Of a stretch of 64,000 bases of DNA, positions 1 to 13,900 are shown one piece after another. The number at the start of each line of letters is the position of its first letter. Within the stretch, counting starts at the first letter, position 1. Made by a program: the position numbers and the translations under genes. The notes beneath the pieces were generated by a model, which saw only the letters and a list, made by a program, of their open reading frames with translations, had not been told where the DNA came from and did not search any database. This DNA comes from Neodiprion pinetum (taxonomy: Eukaryota; Arthropoda; Insecta; Hymenoptera; Diprionidae). Location of the stretch: positions 28,589,922 through 28,653,921 of the forward strand of contig NC_060232.1 in NCBI RefSeq assembly GCF_021155775.2, read 5' to 3'.

Positions 1-3000
1 CATGCCCGTCTACAATCTCTATCTTCTCTCTGCGCTCGCTCTTCGGTACGTCAACGGTATCACCAAGGTGGAAAAACTCGGCCTTCGATAACTCGTGAAA
101 TATAATCAGGTCGCAGTTATAGTCCAATCCCCTACGTGTACGTATAGCGAGAAGACGCGACCGTGATGAGCAGGTTGCACCGCGGCGCAAGAACCGTTGG
201 AGATGACGGTGATTGCGATCGAACCCCGAGCTGTGCGGAAATACTCGTCAAAGTGGATTCCCTTACCAGGCCAGGGGCTGACGTGCAATCGGAGTTATCT
301 ATCCTCGTGCAGATAACGAACTAACGCTTCTTCAAGCCGCTGTAGGCGTGCGCTCAGAGATACGCGATATCTCCGAGTTGACCGCTAGTTATCAGTTCTG
401 TGCGTGTTGACACAGCCGTTTTTCGGGCGTCAACATACATGGCGGAATGTATACATTGTACGCGTACACGATATGCACCCAGTGAATGTCGTGGAGAAAG
501 AGGCGTTCGAGATCAACGTTGTCACAGTCCCTGCGTGAACGGTTTTTAGTGCCCGAGGCGTATGTACGACTACACTTCTTGACGAAGCTACGGTTTAATG
601 TAAATTTCACTAGCGGAGCAGAGTCCCTCTCGTTTGCGACGCCACGACTTACGTAAAGAGGCGTGTGTTTCACTGCTGAGATAGGTGACGTCGGACCCCG
701 GGCGTTTGCTCTCCGTCACTTACAATAATGCACGCATCGTTAAACGAAACTTTTCAAATCATGCTAATAGCCCTGAGCTCAAACATTTTTACATGCGGAT
801 CGGTGAAAATTTTTAGTCTTACAACATGTCGGTTTTTGAAAGATACGAAAAATATTCGCAGTACAGCGAGAGAAATTTTTAGTTCCGGTTACCGCTCAGT
901 CCTTGACTATTTTCATTTTTTACCACAATCGAAAAATGTAGTTTTAGGTAGAAAATGAAAATTAGTTTTCTAGCTGTTACCGGAAAGTCTGGTATCCGTT
1001 ACTATTCTTTCTCATTACGATCACCGTTACTATATTTTCTTGTAACTGTTGCAAAAATTTAATGCTTGTGCAACAATAAATCGATGTTAAAGCCTTGTTT
1101 GATTAAAAAAGTACAGTAAATCGAACAAACTGATTTTGCGTTGCAATTACCAAAAAAGGATCGACAATAGTGCAAAATGGTTACGCGTACCTCGTCTTTC
1201 GTAATTCCAACAATATTCAAACAGTTGTTTTAACGATACCTGTTTTACTGAATTTTTCTAGTTGCTGTAACAAATGAAATATTTCTCATTGTAGAAGCTT
1301 TCATCGCTGATTGGCTCCCGTGAAAGAGCTCAGAGAACTCAACCGGAATATCATGAAATCAACAGCTGATAAAATACCTCAACATTTTCGGACATTCTGC
1401 TGCATCTTTTGAGTCGTTGATCAACAGTCAGTTGAAACTGTGACAACTATTCGTCGAACGTCCTCGACCTGTATCAAAAGTTATCGAGCAATTCACAGTA
1501 AGTTCGATACGACTTTGATCACTTTGTAGATAGTAAAATTTTCTGTAAAATCGGTCGGGACAATTATACACCTAAGTGTTCATTTTGTATTCGAAACGAA
1601 CTCTTAAAGTTGAGTGCATTGAACAAACGAATGAAAATACTGACTACCTTGTAAATTTTTATCTCACCCGGGTTCTAAGCCGATGCAAACAGTGTCTCTA
1701 CCTTTTGTATAGAAAATTTGATCATCTACAAAATGAAACCAAATACAGCTTCCCAACTTGTATAATTTTCGTTATATTTCGGTAGGGGTGTTTTAAAAAT
1801 TCAAACCGAATGAGTCTCATTTTATAATTTTACTACCGAGTTCCGGTGTCACAAGGCTTCGTTTGAGACTAAAAACTAAGTTTTCGAAGGATATGTAAGA
1901 GGAAAAGAAAAGTTAAAAAAATTCCGACGCAGTCGACGCATCATGCACTCGTACACCATGACGTAGGATACCTTGCATATGAATTAGGCATCGATCAAGG
2001 AGACTTGAATCCTGCTTGCACGCAACGAGCGATCGACGGTGTTTCTTTTTTTATTTATCCGGCAATAATCGTTTCACATTCCAGTTAATACAGAGTTTCA
2101 TTTTGTCTATTTCAATTGGCCTCCGGAGAAAGAGTGCAAGCGATAACAGTTACCTCGGACGACTGGCTTAAGGCTTACCCCTCGAGGATAAATAAATTGC
2201 CATTAACCAACCGGCACGTGCCAAGGGCAGAAGTGGGAAAGACGTCTATTCGGTATGGGTTTAACCTGGCCAACGCGGAGGAGGCAATTGCCGATTTTAT
2301 TGTTTCGAAACAGTTCGTATTCTTGGCTTAAGGTACCGCGGGACCTATTTTCTTAAGTTGCCGGTTCATGGGATTGGCAAGATTTCGGATTACGAGTGAC
2401 GTGAGAATTGGAGTTTGGTGTAACGTATGAGTGAATCTGTACACTGACTTTACGCGTCTAATTGACTCTAGGCTGCACGTGGACACGACTTCAGGTACGC
2501 GATAACTTTGTAAAACAAAGTTTAATGTGCTCTACACAGTCTGTGCTGAATATCGCATTTCTTTATATTGGCATAACTGTACGACGGTTGGTTTTAATGC
2601 CATATTTTCTAATCAGCGATATACCTCATTTCAATGAATCAACGGATCAAAATTCATATTATTACGAATGAACGTTAGCAGTTTGAAGAAAGAATTTTAC
2701 GATCGAAAACTCTGCTTTTTACGGTCTGGTTTTTGCGGTGGCTATAATGAAAAATCAGAGCAAAAGCCGCGGGAGCGGGTGATAAAATGTTGGCAATTTT
2801 ACTTTCAAAATCGATTTATCTGTTCTATCGCGGAGCGTGGCCGCAAGCCTACCCTATACATGGCACAATTCCAGACCTTATTTGCATGTTTTCGTAGTCA
2901 GCCGCAGGAGGTACAAGTGCGTAATATGTTCGGCGGTCAGTATCGGGATAACCTGCTCCGCGAGATGCGAGGGTCGTATCTACGCAATCACTTATACATA

Positions 3001-5214
3001 TGTATAATATTCGTTAACCGATCGTCGTAGTACAATATTTATGTGCTCGGTAGGCTCGCAACCAGGGGCTCATTACACATCCTACATGTGCACATCGAAA
3101 CCAGAAGCATAGAAAAATATGAGCTGAAAAACGTATATACATCGTACGTTATACGCACGAGTCGGCATACTCCAACGTACTTGAATATGATTGTACAAAG
3201 TTTAGATCTTCAACACTAACAAAATGATTAGTCCGGTTATTGTACAGTCACGTTTGGTATGGATTTTCGAATAGCCAGCTAGCCTGCGTCTCTCAAAGTA
3301 AAGACTTTAACAACCTTTAGCCACGCCCCCGCTTTCAAACACCAAGCCCGTAAAAACTTTCCTTTTTGGTAACTTTTTTCAAGACTGTACGTAATATCGA
3401 CGGATTCAATCTGAAAGAAGCTCCGTAGGTCATTAGTTAATTAGATGTTTTCCGGATGAAGGTTGATGTGTCTATTGCTTTATATTTATCCGTCCTATTT
3501 AGAGCATGATTCACAAGTTATTGCGTTACTTGGATGTAGGCGTAAGCTTCTTAACTAATGCACATGACGCGAGTATTTCTCCTTCTTGTTTGTTCACATT
3601 TGTTAACGAATTAAATTAATAGGCCATTAAGCATACCAGTATATGATATATAATACTGTTGTAACGGTTACGGAGTGTTTCTATGTGCTTCTATATAGTT
3701 AGGCACTTGTACCTTAAAAATGTGACTATATTAATTACAGCGTGTAGATCAACGGCATTAACGCTTTGAATCCATTGATCAAGAAACTTGGCTTCCATAT
3801 TGAGCGGGGCGAACAGAATGGGAATCGATAAAAAAAACTTCGTCATCCGTGGGAGTTGTTTTCAGGTCAGTATCTCCAAAGTCGCTAAATCGATCGACAA
3901 CGAATTAGCGGAATATTTGACGGTCGTCAACGTCATCTTAATAAATTTGAATTACGGACTTGAGCAAACGACACGGCACATTCGGAGTTGTGTGAACATC
4001 TCACGTATAAAGAGTCAAATTTCAATGTTTCAAATTTCATAACTCGTGAGAGAGATATCGTTTGATTTGTCGGAAGGTTTCTAATCCACACCGAAGCCGC
4101 AATCCTTGCGATTATCGGGGTCACACTCGTTTCGGTTATTTCTAGATCGTATCCAAATCGTGCTCAGAGACTTATTGCGAAACAACCGAACGAACTCCGA
4201 ATCCTATTCACGATCGATATTCAATATCATTTATACCTTTTACTCCCGTCTTCGAAAAATGCGAACCGAGTTGGGTATCCACACGAAATTAATAAAAGTC
4301 GACCAGGTAACCTGAAAGACTCTTCAATTTTCACCACAGCCACTCTGCCGGAGAGACAGAGGATCCTCTTAATCCGTGGAAAATTACGTCCAATCGTGAC
4401 GAACAACAATTGACGTCCCATTTTACCAGTGAAAGCAATCGGCTTGATGCGTACTCGTGACTTGACGGAATAATACAGCGATTGGATAAAATCGAAATAC
4501 GAACAGTAATAACAACGACTCGAATTATACGTTATACATCTCTTCTCGATTAATTCGGAACAATGTCGCGCTCACGGACACGTTGGACAAATATCGGCGA
4601 TGGTTATGTTTGCTCTACGGAATATCCGCAGCGTGTCTACGTGTGATTACGCAACGATCACCGGTTATTCAGCAGTCGAGCAGCTCAGGACTCGAAGTGC
4701 TGGAAGTCCTCGGAGACCGAAACCTGCAGGTCCCCGATCAATAGTTGTTTCGAATGAAAACATCAGAGATTTCAACCCTCCGAATTAATTAATCGCCATT
4801 GCGAATACCGACGATCCAATTAAGGGCCTGCGGGTTATTTTTTCCCCTCCGATACGCGGGCACAGCAGCTGGAATGTGCATAACCAAGAGTTGTAATCGG
4901 TAATCAGATGGGCATGACGCGTGAGCGTATATTCGACTTCCTGGCTGTGATCCCTGTATGTCACCGGTTCACATTGTACAAGTCGCATACGTACGATGAG
5001 CGTGTCCGTGACTCCTGCGTGACGTGTTGCGGTGCCAGGTAATCGTGGCCATAAGCCGACGATAAGTTGGACGCAGTTTTGAGCAGGCTGACGTCAATTG
5101 CTCCGGTCATTTGGTTATCAGCTGTGCCAAATGAGTAAGCCTTGGGATCACCGCTGTCCGTGATTAGTTAGCCCGGACATCTAATTCTCACGCTCCCACG
5201 CGTCCATAATACGT

Positions 5215-5238
5215 GTATCTACACGTACGTGTAGATAC
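5215..5238. repeat. Perfect 24-bp palindrome
   Basis: The half-site GTATCTACACGT is followed immediately by its exact reverse complement, with no spacer. The surrounding 40 bases are also rich in ACGT and GTAC words. No gene lies nearby. Confidence 0.8.
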
Positions 5239-6114
5239 GTACGCGTAATTTTCCCTATGCAGTTAGGTGCGCCGTATCCAAATCGAATTTCCAGACACGT
5301 GGGCGACCGGATTCATTCCCGAATATGTACCCACGTCACACCGCCGCGGGGGGAAGGAATCGAAAGCCTCGCAACCGAATTCGAAACGAGTTGTCAAGAC
5401 GCGTGCATACCTCGAAGGTCGCAGGCTTTGTATATTGTTATTAATTTAATTGCTGTACGGCAAATGTCACAGTCCTTGTCTGTTCTCGGCTGCACGTAAG
5501 AGGCCACTTATGTACATCCTCCACATTTCCACGATGGATGTACATGTTGCGTTTCCGCTTGCGTCTACAATTCGCGCTCTGTCTTAATTTCCCTCCCTTC
5601 TGATCTCACGGGACCCTTTCCGGCCCGTGATTAAACCAATTCGAAGGGATTTCCATGCGATCAGAGGCAAAGCGCCCCGTCGTGGTAATGCAATTTATAC
5701 GAAAGGGCCTTAAGTTCGAGCTCAATATCCGTATTTATTGACAGCTGCGGGAGACGGCGATCGCGGATGCAATTCGTCCAAGTTTTCATGCGAATCGATC
5801 GCACCTCACCAGCGCAAGTAACTGTTCCTAACGACGACCGCGCGCTGATTGAACGGTTAGACTTAATTAGTCTGCAGTTGAAATGTGGGAATTAAACGAT
5901 ATGACACTCTTTGATTAACGCGCTACAGGCGAAGCGATGTCGTCGAAAAAAATTGCCGACGAAAAATAGCATAGTATGTTACTTCGCGTTATATGATGGT
6001 AGAAGCGCTTTTATTGAGTCCTCAAATTGAGTGGAAGAGTTTGGAAAAGTTATGACGTATGAAAGACCAACGATCAACGCCGGTTTGAAATGGCGTGAAT
6101 TAGCAGATTTCAAA

Positions 6115-6705
6115 CTTTATTTTCACTTCGGGGCGGGGTTGGACTTCGGAATTTCAAAAGTTCGAAAAGCGTCTAATTCTGAATTATTTGGTGGCGAAAC
6201 TTGGAGTGAAGAGATCAACCTTTGACGGAACGACCAAGGTTCGAACGGTTGGAAACCCGACGGTTCGAAGTTCCGAAATACAAGATTACGAAAATTCGAG
6301 ATACGATAGAGCAACATTTCGAAAAATAATCTTTCGATAGAGTAAATTATGAGATACAGCAAAGAAAGATCAAAGTGGTGAAATTTCACCAAGTCAGAAA
6401 TTTACAGAAGTGAAAATTTTAGACCACTCGGAATTTCGATGTTTCTAATTTTAAAATTTTCTCATTTTCGCACTTGCGGAACTTTCACTTGTCGGAGTTA
6501 TACCCTTTCGGCATCTTGGTCTTTCGGAAATTTTCCCTTTCGCAACTCTATACTTTCGAACCATTCGTAACTCTGATGTTTCGCCAAAGTTTGATATCTT
6601 TACTTCAAGTTTTGCCACCAAAAAAATCGGAATTTAGCGCTTTGGGAACTTTCAAATTTGAACTTTCAACCTTGCCCCTTCAATTCAATTTCAAAACTAC
6701 ATACT
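6115..6705. repeat. Degenerate long inverted repeat (foldback)
   Basis: The left arm (about 6,115-6,310), read on the minus strand, resembles the right arm (about 6,490-6,705) read on the plus strand. The clearest block is a 'ttgat.tct.t.act.caagtttgccaccaaa' type sequence, shared by 6,180-6,215 (minus) and 6,588-6,625 (plus), which continues outward into matching GAA/TTC-rich DNA. Conceptual translations of the two arms share FRQ-LIS-LQV-PP spacing, but neither frame looks like a functional protein. The resemblance comes from the repeat. The arms are separated by about 180 bp, and by eye they are about two-thirds identical. This is most likely an old foldback or MITE-like insertion, or an inverted duplication. 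Confidence 0.65.
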
Positions 6706-9182
6706 ACCAGCTGTGAAGGCGGAAAGTTACGGAATCCGTTACACTCGTCCTTTGCCACCGAAAATTACCCAATTTGGGATAATCGCGGACCGGCAGGCAG
6801 CGCGCTGGACACTCAGGAATATCATATACGTTGTTTATGATGTGACGGCGTAATGTCTGGGATACCACAAACGTTACTTCCGGTTTAATAAACCACGATT
6901 TCCGGCGTTTGTTATTCAAAATAAAATGCGACTGACAGTGCAACGAAAACAGATAAGGGCATGGAAGCCGCGGTTTTCCGCCCTTATACTGGGATCGAAA
7001 ACAATGACACGCCATGTTATTGTAGTGAGTAATGTAAATTATTTATAACAATCCTTGAGGATTTGACGATGAGAAAACCACGTTCGTCTTACATGTTTTG
7101 AATTTTTTATTTTAATATAAGCTTCGCATTTATATATATGTGCCCCATATATCGCCGACAATTATGAGGGAAAAAAAAAAGTTTTTAGTAACAATTATCG
7201 TATACGAAGTCCCAACAATATTAACAGTTGGATGATTATAATATGATGAACCAATAATAGGTAAATAATTCTGACGATATAATAATTATCATCTTATTCG
7301 TTGATGTCAATTGTTTATTCATTTTTTTATTTTTTTCGTGTGCTTTTACAAGATGATTATAAATGTAAATCTTTCTAAGCGTGAAAATACATAATTGTAA
7401 AAGAGTTCAAGCCATGCAGTGAAAAAAGCTTGGATATTTCGGGTGCTGTGTTCACCAAAATCGGAAAATTTGTTATATAACAGAGGTTGATTGGTTGAGA
7501 ATTCGTCTATATAGGTTCGGCAAGTAATTGAAGCCCATTTGTACTTGTAATAGTAAATTTGATGCGAATAGATTCTACAATGATACTACTATATGATACT
7601 TGTTTAAAATACAAAGTAAAAAATAGTGACGCCAGGTAAAACAAATACTCACAATTAGACTAGATAGTAAAAACCATTAGATAACATGTATTTTTATTTT
7701 TCAGTTGACCTAGTATTTTTCGCCTTGTTATAAATCAATCGACAAAAAACTTTTGAACCGCGTAATGACCTGTAATTTTCAACGAACCGAGATCCTATAT
7801 TCTATGAACATTTCGTTTACGCGAATAACAACTAAAGAATGGAGCGCCGTATTGGAGAAAATTGGCACCGAGTTCCTTTCATATCTCGACTCTCGATATT
7901 ATACCGTTCCTAATATATCGTATACGCTAACTCGGGGTTCCGGGAAGCTAATTGAAAAACATACCCATAACCGGGCACCTTTTCGTAAGTTGGCCTCCGT
8001 ACCTCTAGCAATCTCTGAACGTTTCAAGTCACACTGATTCAACTTCTTTGTCGCAGCTGTTGGCGAATTGCTGAATTCTTCGTCAGCCTAATCGTCCCCC
8101 ACCCGACGCAAATACCTGTGAGTGACTCAGTGTGAAAAATTTTGCAAATACGTGCAAATCCCAAAGGCAAACCGTACGGGTCAGAATAATTCGGTGATCG
8201 GTGCCATGCGCTGCGCGTATACACGGCGTCCCACATATTGCGTGCCATGACGGTGTTAATTTCATACACGCTATAACGTTTCATTCAGTGCACCAAAGTG
8301 GCGCGTTTCCTAATTTGGTTACGTAATTTCTGAATGAACCGGCCTGCACGCGAATTCATACAGCCGTTTTGTGCGGCGGAAAATGGTGGCAGTGATCGTT
8401 AAAAAAAATAAATTAATAATCTGGTGAATTGAGCCGGAAGAAAACGAGGCCTGTAAGACATATTATTGTACACAAATAGGTAATCGATAATAAAACGACA
8501 CGATAGAATCTTCAGCGCGGCGTCGTGGCTCATCCTTTCATCGAGTCGTAAACCCGAAATGCGCAGTTTGGCATTTCTCATACCTGTTTCATTGCTTGAG
8601 CATAAGAGAATCTATCCGGAACGCGAGTCAACCATGAAAGTTTCAATTGAGTCATAGTCCGCGCGATTCGTTGCCAATGCTTTGCGCATACGAAGATTGA
8701 ATATTATTTTCCTCATTCACGAATGAGTAGATTCGTTTTTTTTTTTACAGAAACTTATAAACGTTTGGATGATCCGCGTAACTTCATCGCTGCGCGTCGA
8801 AGCGTTCGATATTGTTGCTTTGAGTTTAATTCTTTTGATTAATGACGATAATCGGCTGGAAAATACCGTTAAATGCGCGCAAGTATAAGCTGTATAATAG
8901 CCTTGCACTTGTCACAACAGACCTGCTGTTTCATTAAACATTTTGCGGTGAGACCTTAGTCGGAGGTAAGTATACACGCGGTGTAGTTGTCTACATATTC
9001 CGAAACGAATAAGACATGTCGTGACTGGTGTGATGAAGCGGCGGCGGTAACCCGAGAGGCGAAGTTTATTGCGAGTGGAAAAAGAACAAAAAACCAATTA
9101 TAAAATACTGACTACGTCGACGAGAGGAACAGACATCACATACGCGTACAATTCACGACGTCAAGTGCGCTGCAAACACGTA

Positions 9183-9237
9183 ATACAGGTATATGTGTAT
9201 AATACATAGGTGTACGCTATATACTGTATACCTGTAT
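9183..9237. repeat. Small hairpin-forming inverted repeat
   Basis: ATACAGGTAT at 9,183-9,192 is matched by its complement at 9,228-9,237, and the pairing can extend inward with mismatches. The surrounding TA/TG-rich sequence makes chance formation easy. Confidence 0.4.
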
Positions 9238-10637
9238 GTACGCGTGGCTAGGGACGATTCTTATTGTTAGCACGATATCGTTTCGCGTGACATTGATAGA
9301 ACATACGTTACAGATCATACAAGGACCACGCACCCTTAGCAAAGTTGAGATGATAGAAAGGGCCGAGATGCTCCCTGCGTTCCGGCTTTCAGCTTAACTT
9401 CCGTCGCACAGTATCACCGTTATGTCTGTCACTTTTTTGCGCGTGTCTTTGTATACATATATACGTGGCTGCGCAACAGCTTAAACCTCGCCGATTAAAA
9501 AGCCCGCCACGCGGCCTTCGAATGCCAATGATAAGAAGAGCAAGCAAACCTGGTGAACGGTTCGCTCCCCTCGAGATCCACGACGCGAATCGAAGATGCA
9601 GTCGGCGGATCGTCTCCCGGCTTTGGGTCTTCCTCCTCCTCTTCTTCTTCTTCTTCTTCGTTGTTTTAAATTTTTTACCAAATTTAATCCTGGGAGCTTT
9701 TATACGAGATCCCTATACTCTTCGCATCTAATACACTCGTATCCCAGTCCCGACCGAACACCGCGACGCGCTTACACGGCTGGCTGCCGGGTGACTATCG
9801 AATCGCGCGATGAGGGCACCTTCCGAAGCCTCCACGATATCGCGGACCACGAGCGATACTCACGCCAGCCGCCCGGCGCCTCCACCACACCTCAGCCGCC
9901 TCGTCAGTCTGCCTCCTCCTCCGCCTTTTCCTTTCTTTTCTTCTTACGTTTGTGCGGCGGTTGCTTCTTCTCCGTAGCGTTTTTTCGCTCGGGTACATTT
10001 GGTATTTATTGAAGGCAAGCGTCGCTCGATCAGATTTGCTTTCCGCCCGACGTCTCCGCGATTTTACGCAATGAACCTCGCTGTCATTCGAACTTGATAT
10101 TAATTTGCCTTTCTATTTTTTTCTAATTAATAACTCATGGTCATTGGCACTCTTTGAATGCGGAGATACGTCGATGGACTTGGTTCGCTTTCTTTCGTGT
10201 GAGCGCAATTAATTTTGCAATTTGCATAACGGAGGAGAAAAAAAAACACCGTTCAAACAAACTGGTATGATCGTGACGCCGTCAATTGTTTCACTGAACT
10301 TTCTTAAACATTTTCTTGTTCGGTTACTACCGTATCATCAGTCGGTAAGATATGTACGGCTCTTTCGTTGTTGTCAAATCGTCATCAACGTAGAATAATC
10401 TTCGGTTATTATGGAAAAACGATGTCACGTGAATCAATGAAGATCTTAAATTTTTTCACTGGTTTAACGCAATAGTTATCCATTTCTGATCTTCTTTTGA
10501 AAAAAATTACTATCGCCTAATCACGGTCGGTAAGACGGTCCCGTTCTATCTACTATTGCTTTTAGGGAGCCAAAAGCTTGACGAAAACGTCAATAGATGG
10601 AGTTACAACTTTGTTGATACGAGTACCCTCGCATATC

Positions 10638-10645
10638 TATAAATA
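10638..10645 (+). promoter_or_regulatory. Possible TATA box upstream of kelch
   Basis: TATAAATA lies about 340 bp before the kelch start codon, so transcription could begin near 10,670 with a leader of about 320 nt. No initiator or cap data are available. In AT-rich insect DNA such motifs are common by chance. Confidence 0.22.
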
Positions 10646-10988
10646 CATCGGACGCCATCTTTGGTGTTTACCAGTAGTGCTGTAGCTGAAACTTGGTTTA
10701 AGGCTCGACTTTCGTTGAAGAGAGTGTTTTCCGTTTTCAAAAAGTGGCCGATGATAGACAGTGAAAGCTTAAACTATATCATGATGATTCTAAAAGTGTA
10801 TCGAATACGTGTTGTGTTCAATAGTCGAAATTCCGTGTCCGAGACGATGATTTAGTCGGAAAACAGTGTTGGCACGTAACGTGCGAGATATCCGACATAC
10901 ATACATCTCTCGTCGTATTTGTATTTAATGGAATCTCTATAGATTAATTTGCGACTACTAAACTGCACTATCACGAATCACCGTGGAC

Positions 10989-13900
10989 ATGGAGCCGTCA
11001 TCGAACAGCGGAAGCGGCGATGGAAATGACACCAAGGGCAGGTGAGACCTCCTTCTCTATTTCTCTCTGTCGAAAGTAGGAAACCATGTTCAAACGTTCG
11101 AAATTAACCGTAGCTCACTTGTTCTTACGATGTGTCCACAATTGGCGTGAAACACATCACGAACATGTTTGCTGACGACATTAATAACGGTCTTTCCTTA
11201 CGAAAACAGCAAAATTCGCTGCAGAAAATTACTCCTTAAATAGAAATTACCGCGAAGTTCACAACGCATATCGCACACATGCAGACACGGATCGTATGAG
11301 ATATACGAGGCCTGTAGCCTCTGTATACTTACTCGAAAAGTGTACGAATACTGAGAAAATACTAATTGACAGTCATTCGTACGGTGCAACGGTAAACCCA
11401 GAAATTCTGTGATCTTATTCCTAACTGCGCGAATCGTGACTGGCGCGTTTCAAGCTAAAGCCAAGGCGCCTTTTGTATTCCTAACGATATTCCGGAGTAG
11501 GATGCTCCCGTGAAATACAATGAAGATCTATCTTACTCCGAGAATATCTGTCAAATCTTTGGTCAAAGGGACGTGAGAACGTACGGATCATTGTCTGGCG
11601 ATGATGTCTGCTTGTCTAAATATCCCCTGCCGCTTCTCCCCCTCCTCCTCTTTTCCCCTTGTGGTTTTAAGTTATTTTTGTTATCTAGCTGCTGGGAGAC
11701 GGAGTGGGAATAAGGTCTTCACCCTTGGACTTTGTACGTCTCGTGCACAACTATGTACAGCGTATACTATACTTTTATAGAAAAAATATTGAGCGATGAG
11801 CGAACATGGAGCAGAGAAAAAAGTTTCAATTTCGCAATAGAGAAATTTTTCATTTCTAGTACTCTTGGTACTTTCCATTTCTCATTTAAATATACTTTGT
11901 TTACTTTCAGCTGTTTGCTACTGCGCTACGCAAGCCAGAATTCGCTCGACGAGAGCTCGCAGAAACACATTCCGAGGGAAAATGGAAAGGACAAACCACC
12001 CTATCGAAACCACCATCACACTAATCGGGCATTCGACGTGATGAATACCATGAGAAAGTAAGTGTTACATTCAATAACTTGCGTCCAGCGTGCGTAGAAA
12101 ATTAATAGATCGTACACATCCGGCATATGCCGAGGAAAAAAAGCTGCTTTTCGCAGAAATTTATAGTTAAAGTCTCATTAATTTGTATCCCAAGATTTTA
12201 GTACACAACCTGTTACGTTTTACTTATATAGATTTTCTATTATTTTCTCGATTTGTTTTTTTAATTTTTTTTTTTTAAATTCTTTTCGCTTCGCAACTTA
12301 ACGCCTCCATGACATAACAACATATCCGACAGTGACCTTTGCTAATTCATCATGATTCCAGTAACAAATTACCGTCAATTTAGCTCCTGATTCAACGGTT
12401 GCGCGAAGATGTGAGCGTGGTCACTGGATGCGTATAATGAGCAAACTATTACACACTTTCTACTTTTAGAGGCGCCGCGATATTCGGGGGGAAAAAAACG
12501 AATACACAAAAGATAGAATGATAATAAATTGAAGAGAAAAAAGAGATTACAACGGAACAGCCTCCGGTGAACAAACGGGCTAATCTTAAGGAGTTTCGTC
12601 ATCCACCGCATGAAACGCGTAGTGCAATTTGTTTGTCTGCTCCTTGCTTTTTTTGATCTTCTTGGTCTAGACTTTTTTATGTTACGAACGTTCGGTACGT
12701 CACTGATTCAATACTCTGCGGAGTGTGGCATCTTTCGTTTACACCATCGATATAAATAATCTTGAGCATTCTCTGGAATTCTCGGTGTAGCCCGATGAAT
12801 CGCCGCGACCGGATCCAGGCGTTCTTTCGATTCTTGTTAAAGATTTATGAAATACCCTCGAGTAATCGACGGACGCTATATCGGGCCGGAAGTTTAGAAT
12901 TTAACACGTACCGCCGTTTCATGCATCAACAGATTTTACTGCTTATTGCAACAGCGTGACACACCTTCTTTGAACATCATTATTCCTACCCTTCGAATAA
13001 AACCTGGAATTTTCATGGTGTGAAAGAAAAAAAATGTGAACGACAGCGTATAGACACTGGCGATGTACAAAATAATTTGAAGATTGGAATATCACATTTT
13101 TACTCCCCTAGATGAATGACCTCCCATCACATGTAACGAAGATATAGTTCGTTGAATGTATCTTGGAAAATTCAAACTCGAAACAGCAATTACAACATTC
13201 ACATGTTTTAAATCTCTGAAAAGCTCAAATATTCTCATCAATAATGCTTCTACTCGCGACCATAAAAGTGGACGCTACAGGTATTCCTCAAATTCAGCGC
13301 TAACGTTGTTATATCTGGAGTATGAAACTTTGCTTTCATATATTATGCTCACTGTGTAATTCCCTTTTCAAAATCGCGAAAACTATCGGCGCCGTTTGAA
13401 GGCTGGAAAACTTTTCTTTGCTGTTAAAGTCGATACCTCTTCGGAAAGAAGTCGCGTCTACGATCTATTTCTATTTTATCACAACTTTGGGCAAGGATAG
13501 GCATAGAACTGAGGAATGGTGAGGGAAAAAAAAGTTTGACACAAAATGCAATTGATCATAGGCAAAACCTGCTTTGCGACGTGACCTTGGTGGCGGATGG
13601 CGGGGTGGAAGTTCCTGCCCACAAAATGGTGTTGGCCGCGTGCAGCCCGTACTTTTATGCGATGTTTACGAGCTTCGAGGAGCGGGAACGAGAGAGGATC
13701 ACTCTGCAGGGTGTTGACCACGCTGCCCTCGACCTCCTCGTCGACTACGTCTACTCCGCGGAGGTTCACGTCACCGAGGACAACGTGCAGGTGCTTCTGC
13801 CGGCGGCGAATCTCCTCCAGCTAAACGACGTCCGTGACGCGTGCTGCGACTTTCTTCAGGCCCAACTCCATCCGTCCAACTGCCTTGGCATCCGAGCCTT

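Larger units (their letters stand above)
1..10988. other. Gene-poor left flank, no supported gene
   Basis: I see no convincing coding exon in this stretch. Open frames are short (at most about 140 codons), lack recognisable domains and lie in low-complexity sequence. The longest, near 9,596-10,012, runs through TCC/TTC-rich DNA. The region does hold a degenerate inverted repeat at 6,115-6,705, a perfect 24-bp palindrome at 5,215-5,238, a small hairpin at 9,183-9,237 and a TTC/CCT-rich tract around 9,630-9,660. It may include 5' regulatory DNA and non-coding exons of the kelch gene that starts at 10,989. Confidence 0.6.

Noticed and set aside
9465..10012. Overlapping frames on both strands around a TTC/TCC-rich tract
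   Set aside because: They are driven by simple sequence, with no domain and no splice context.
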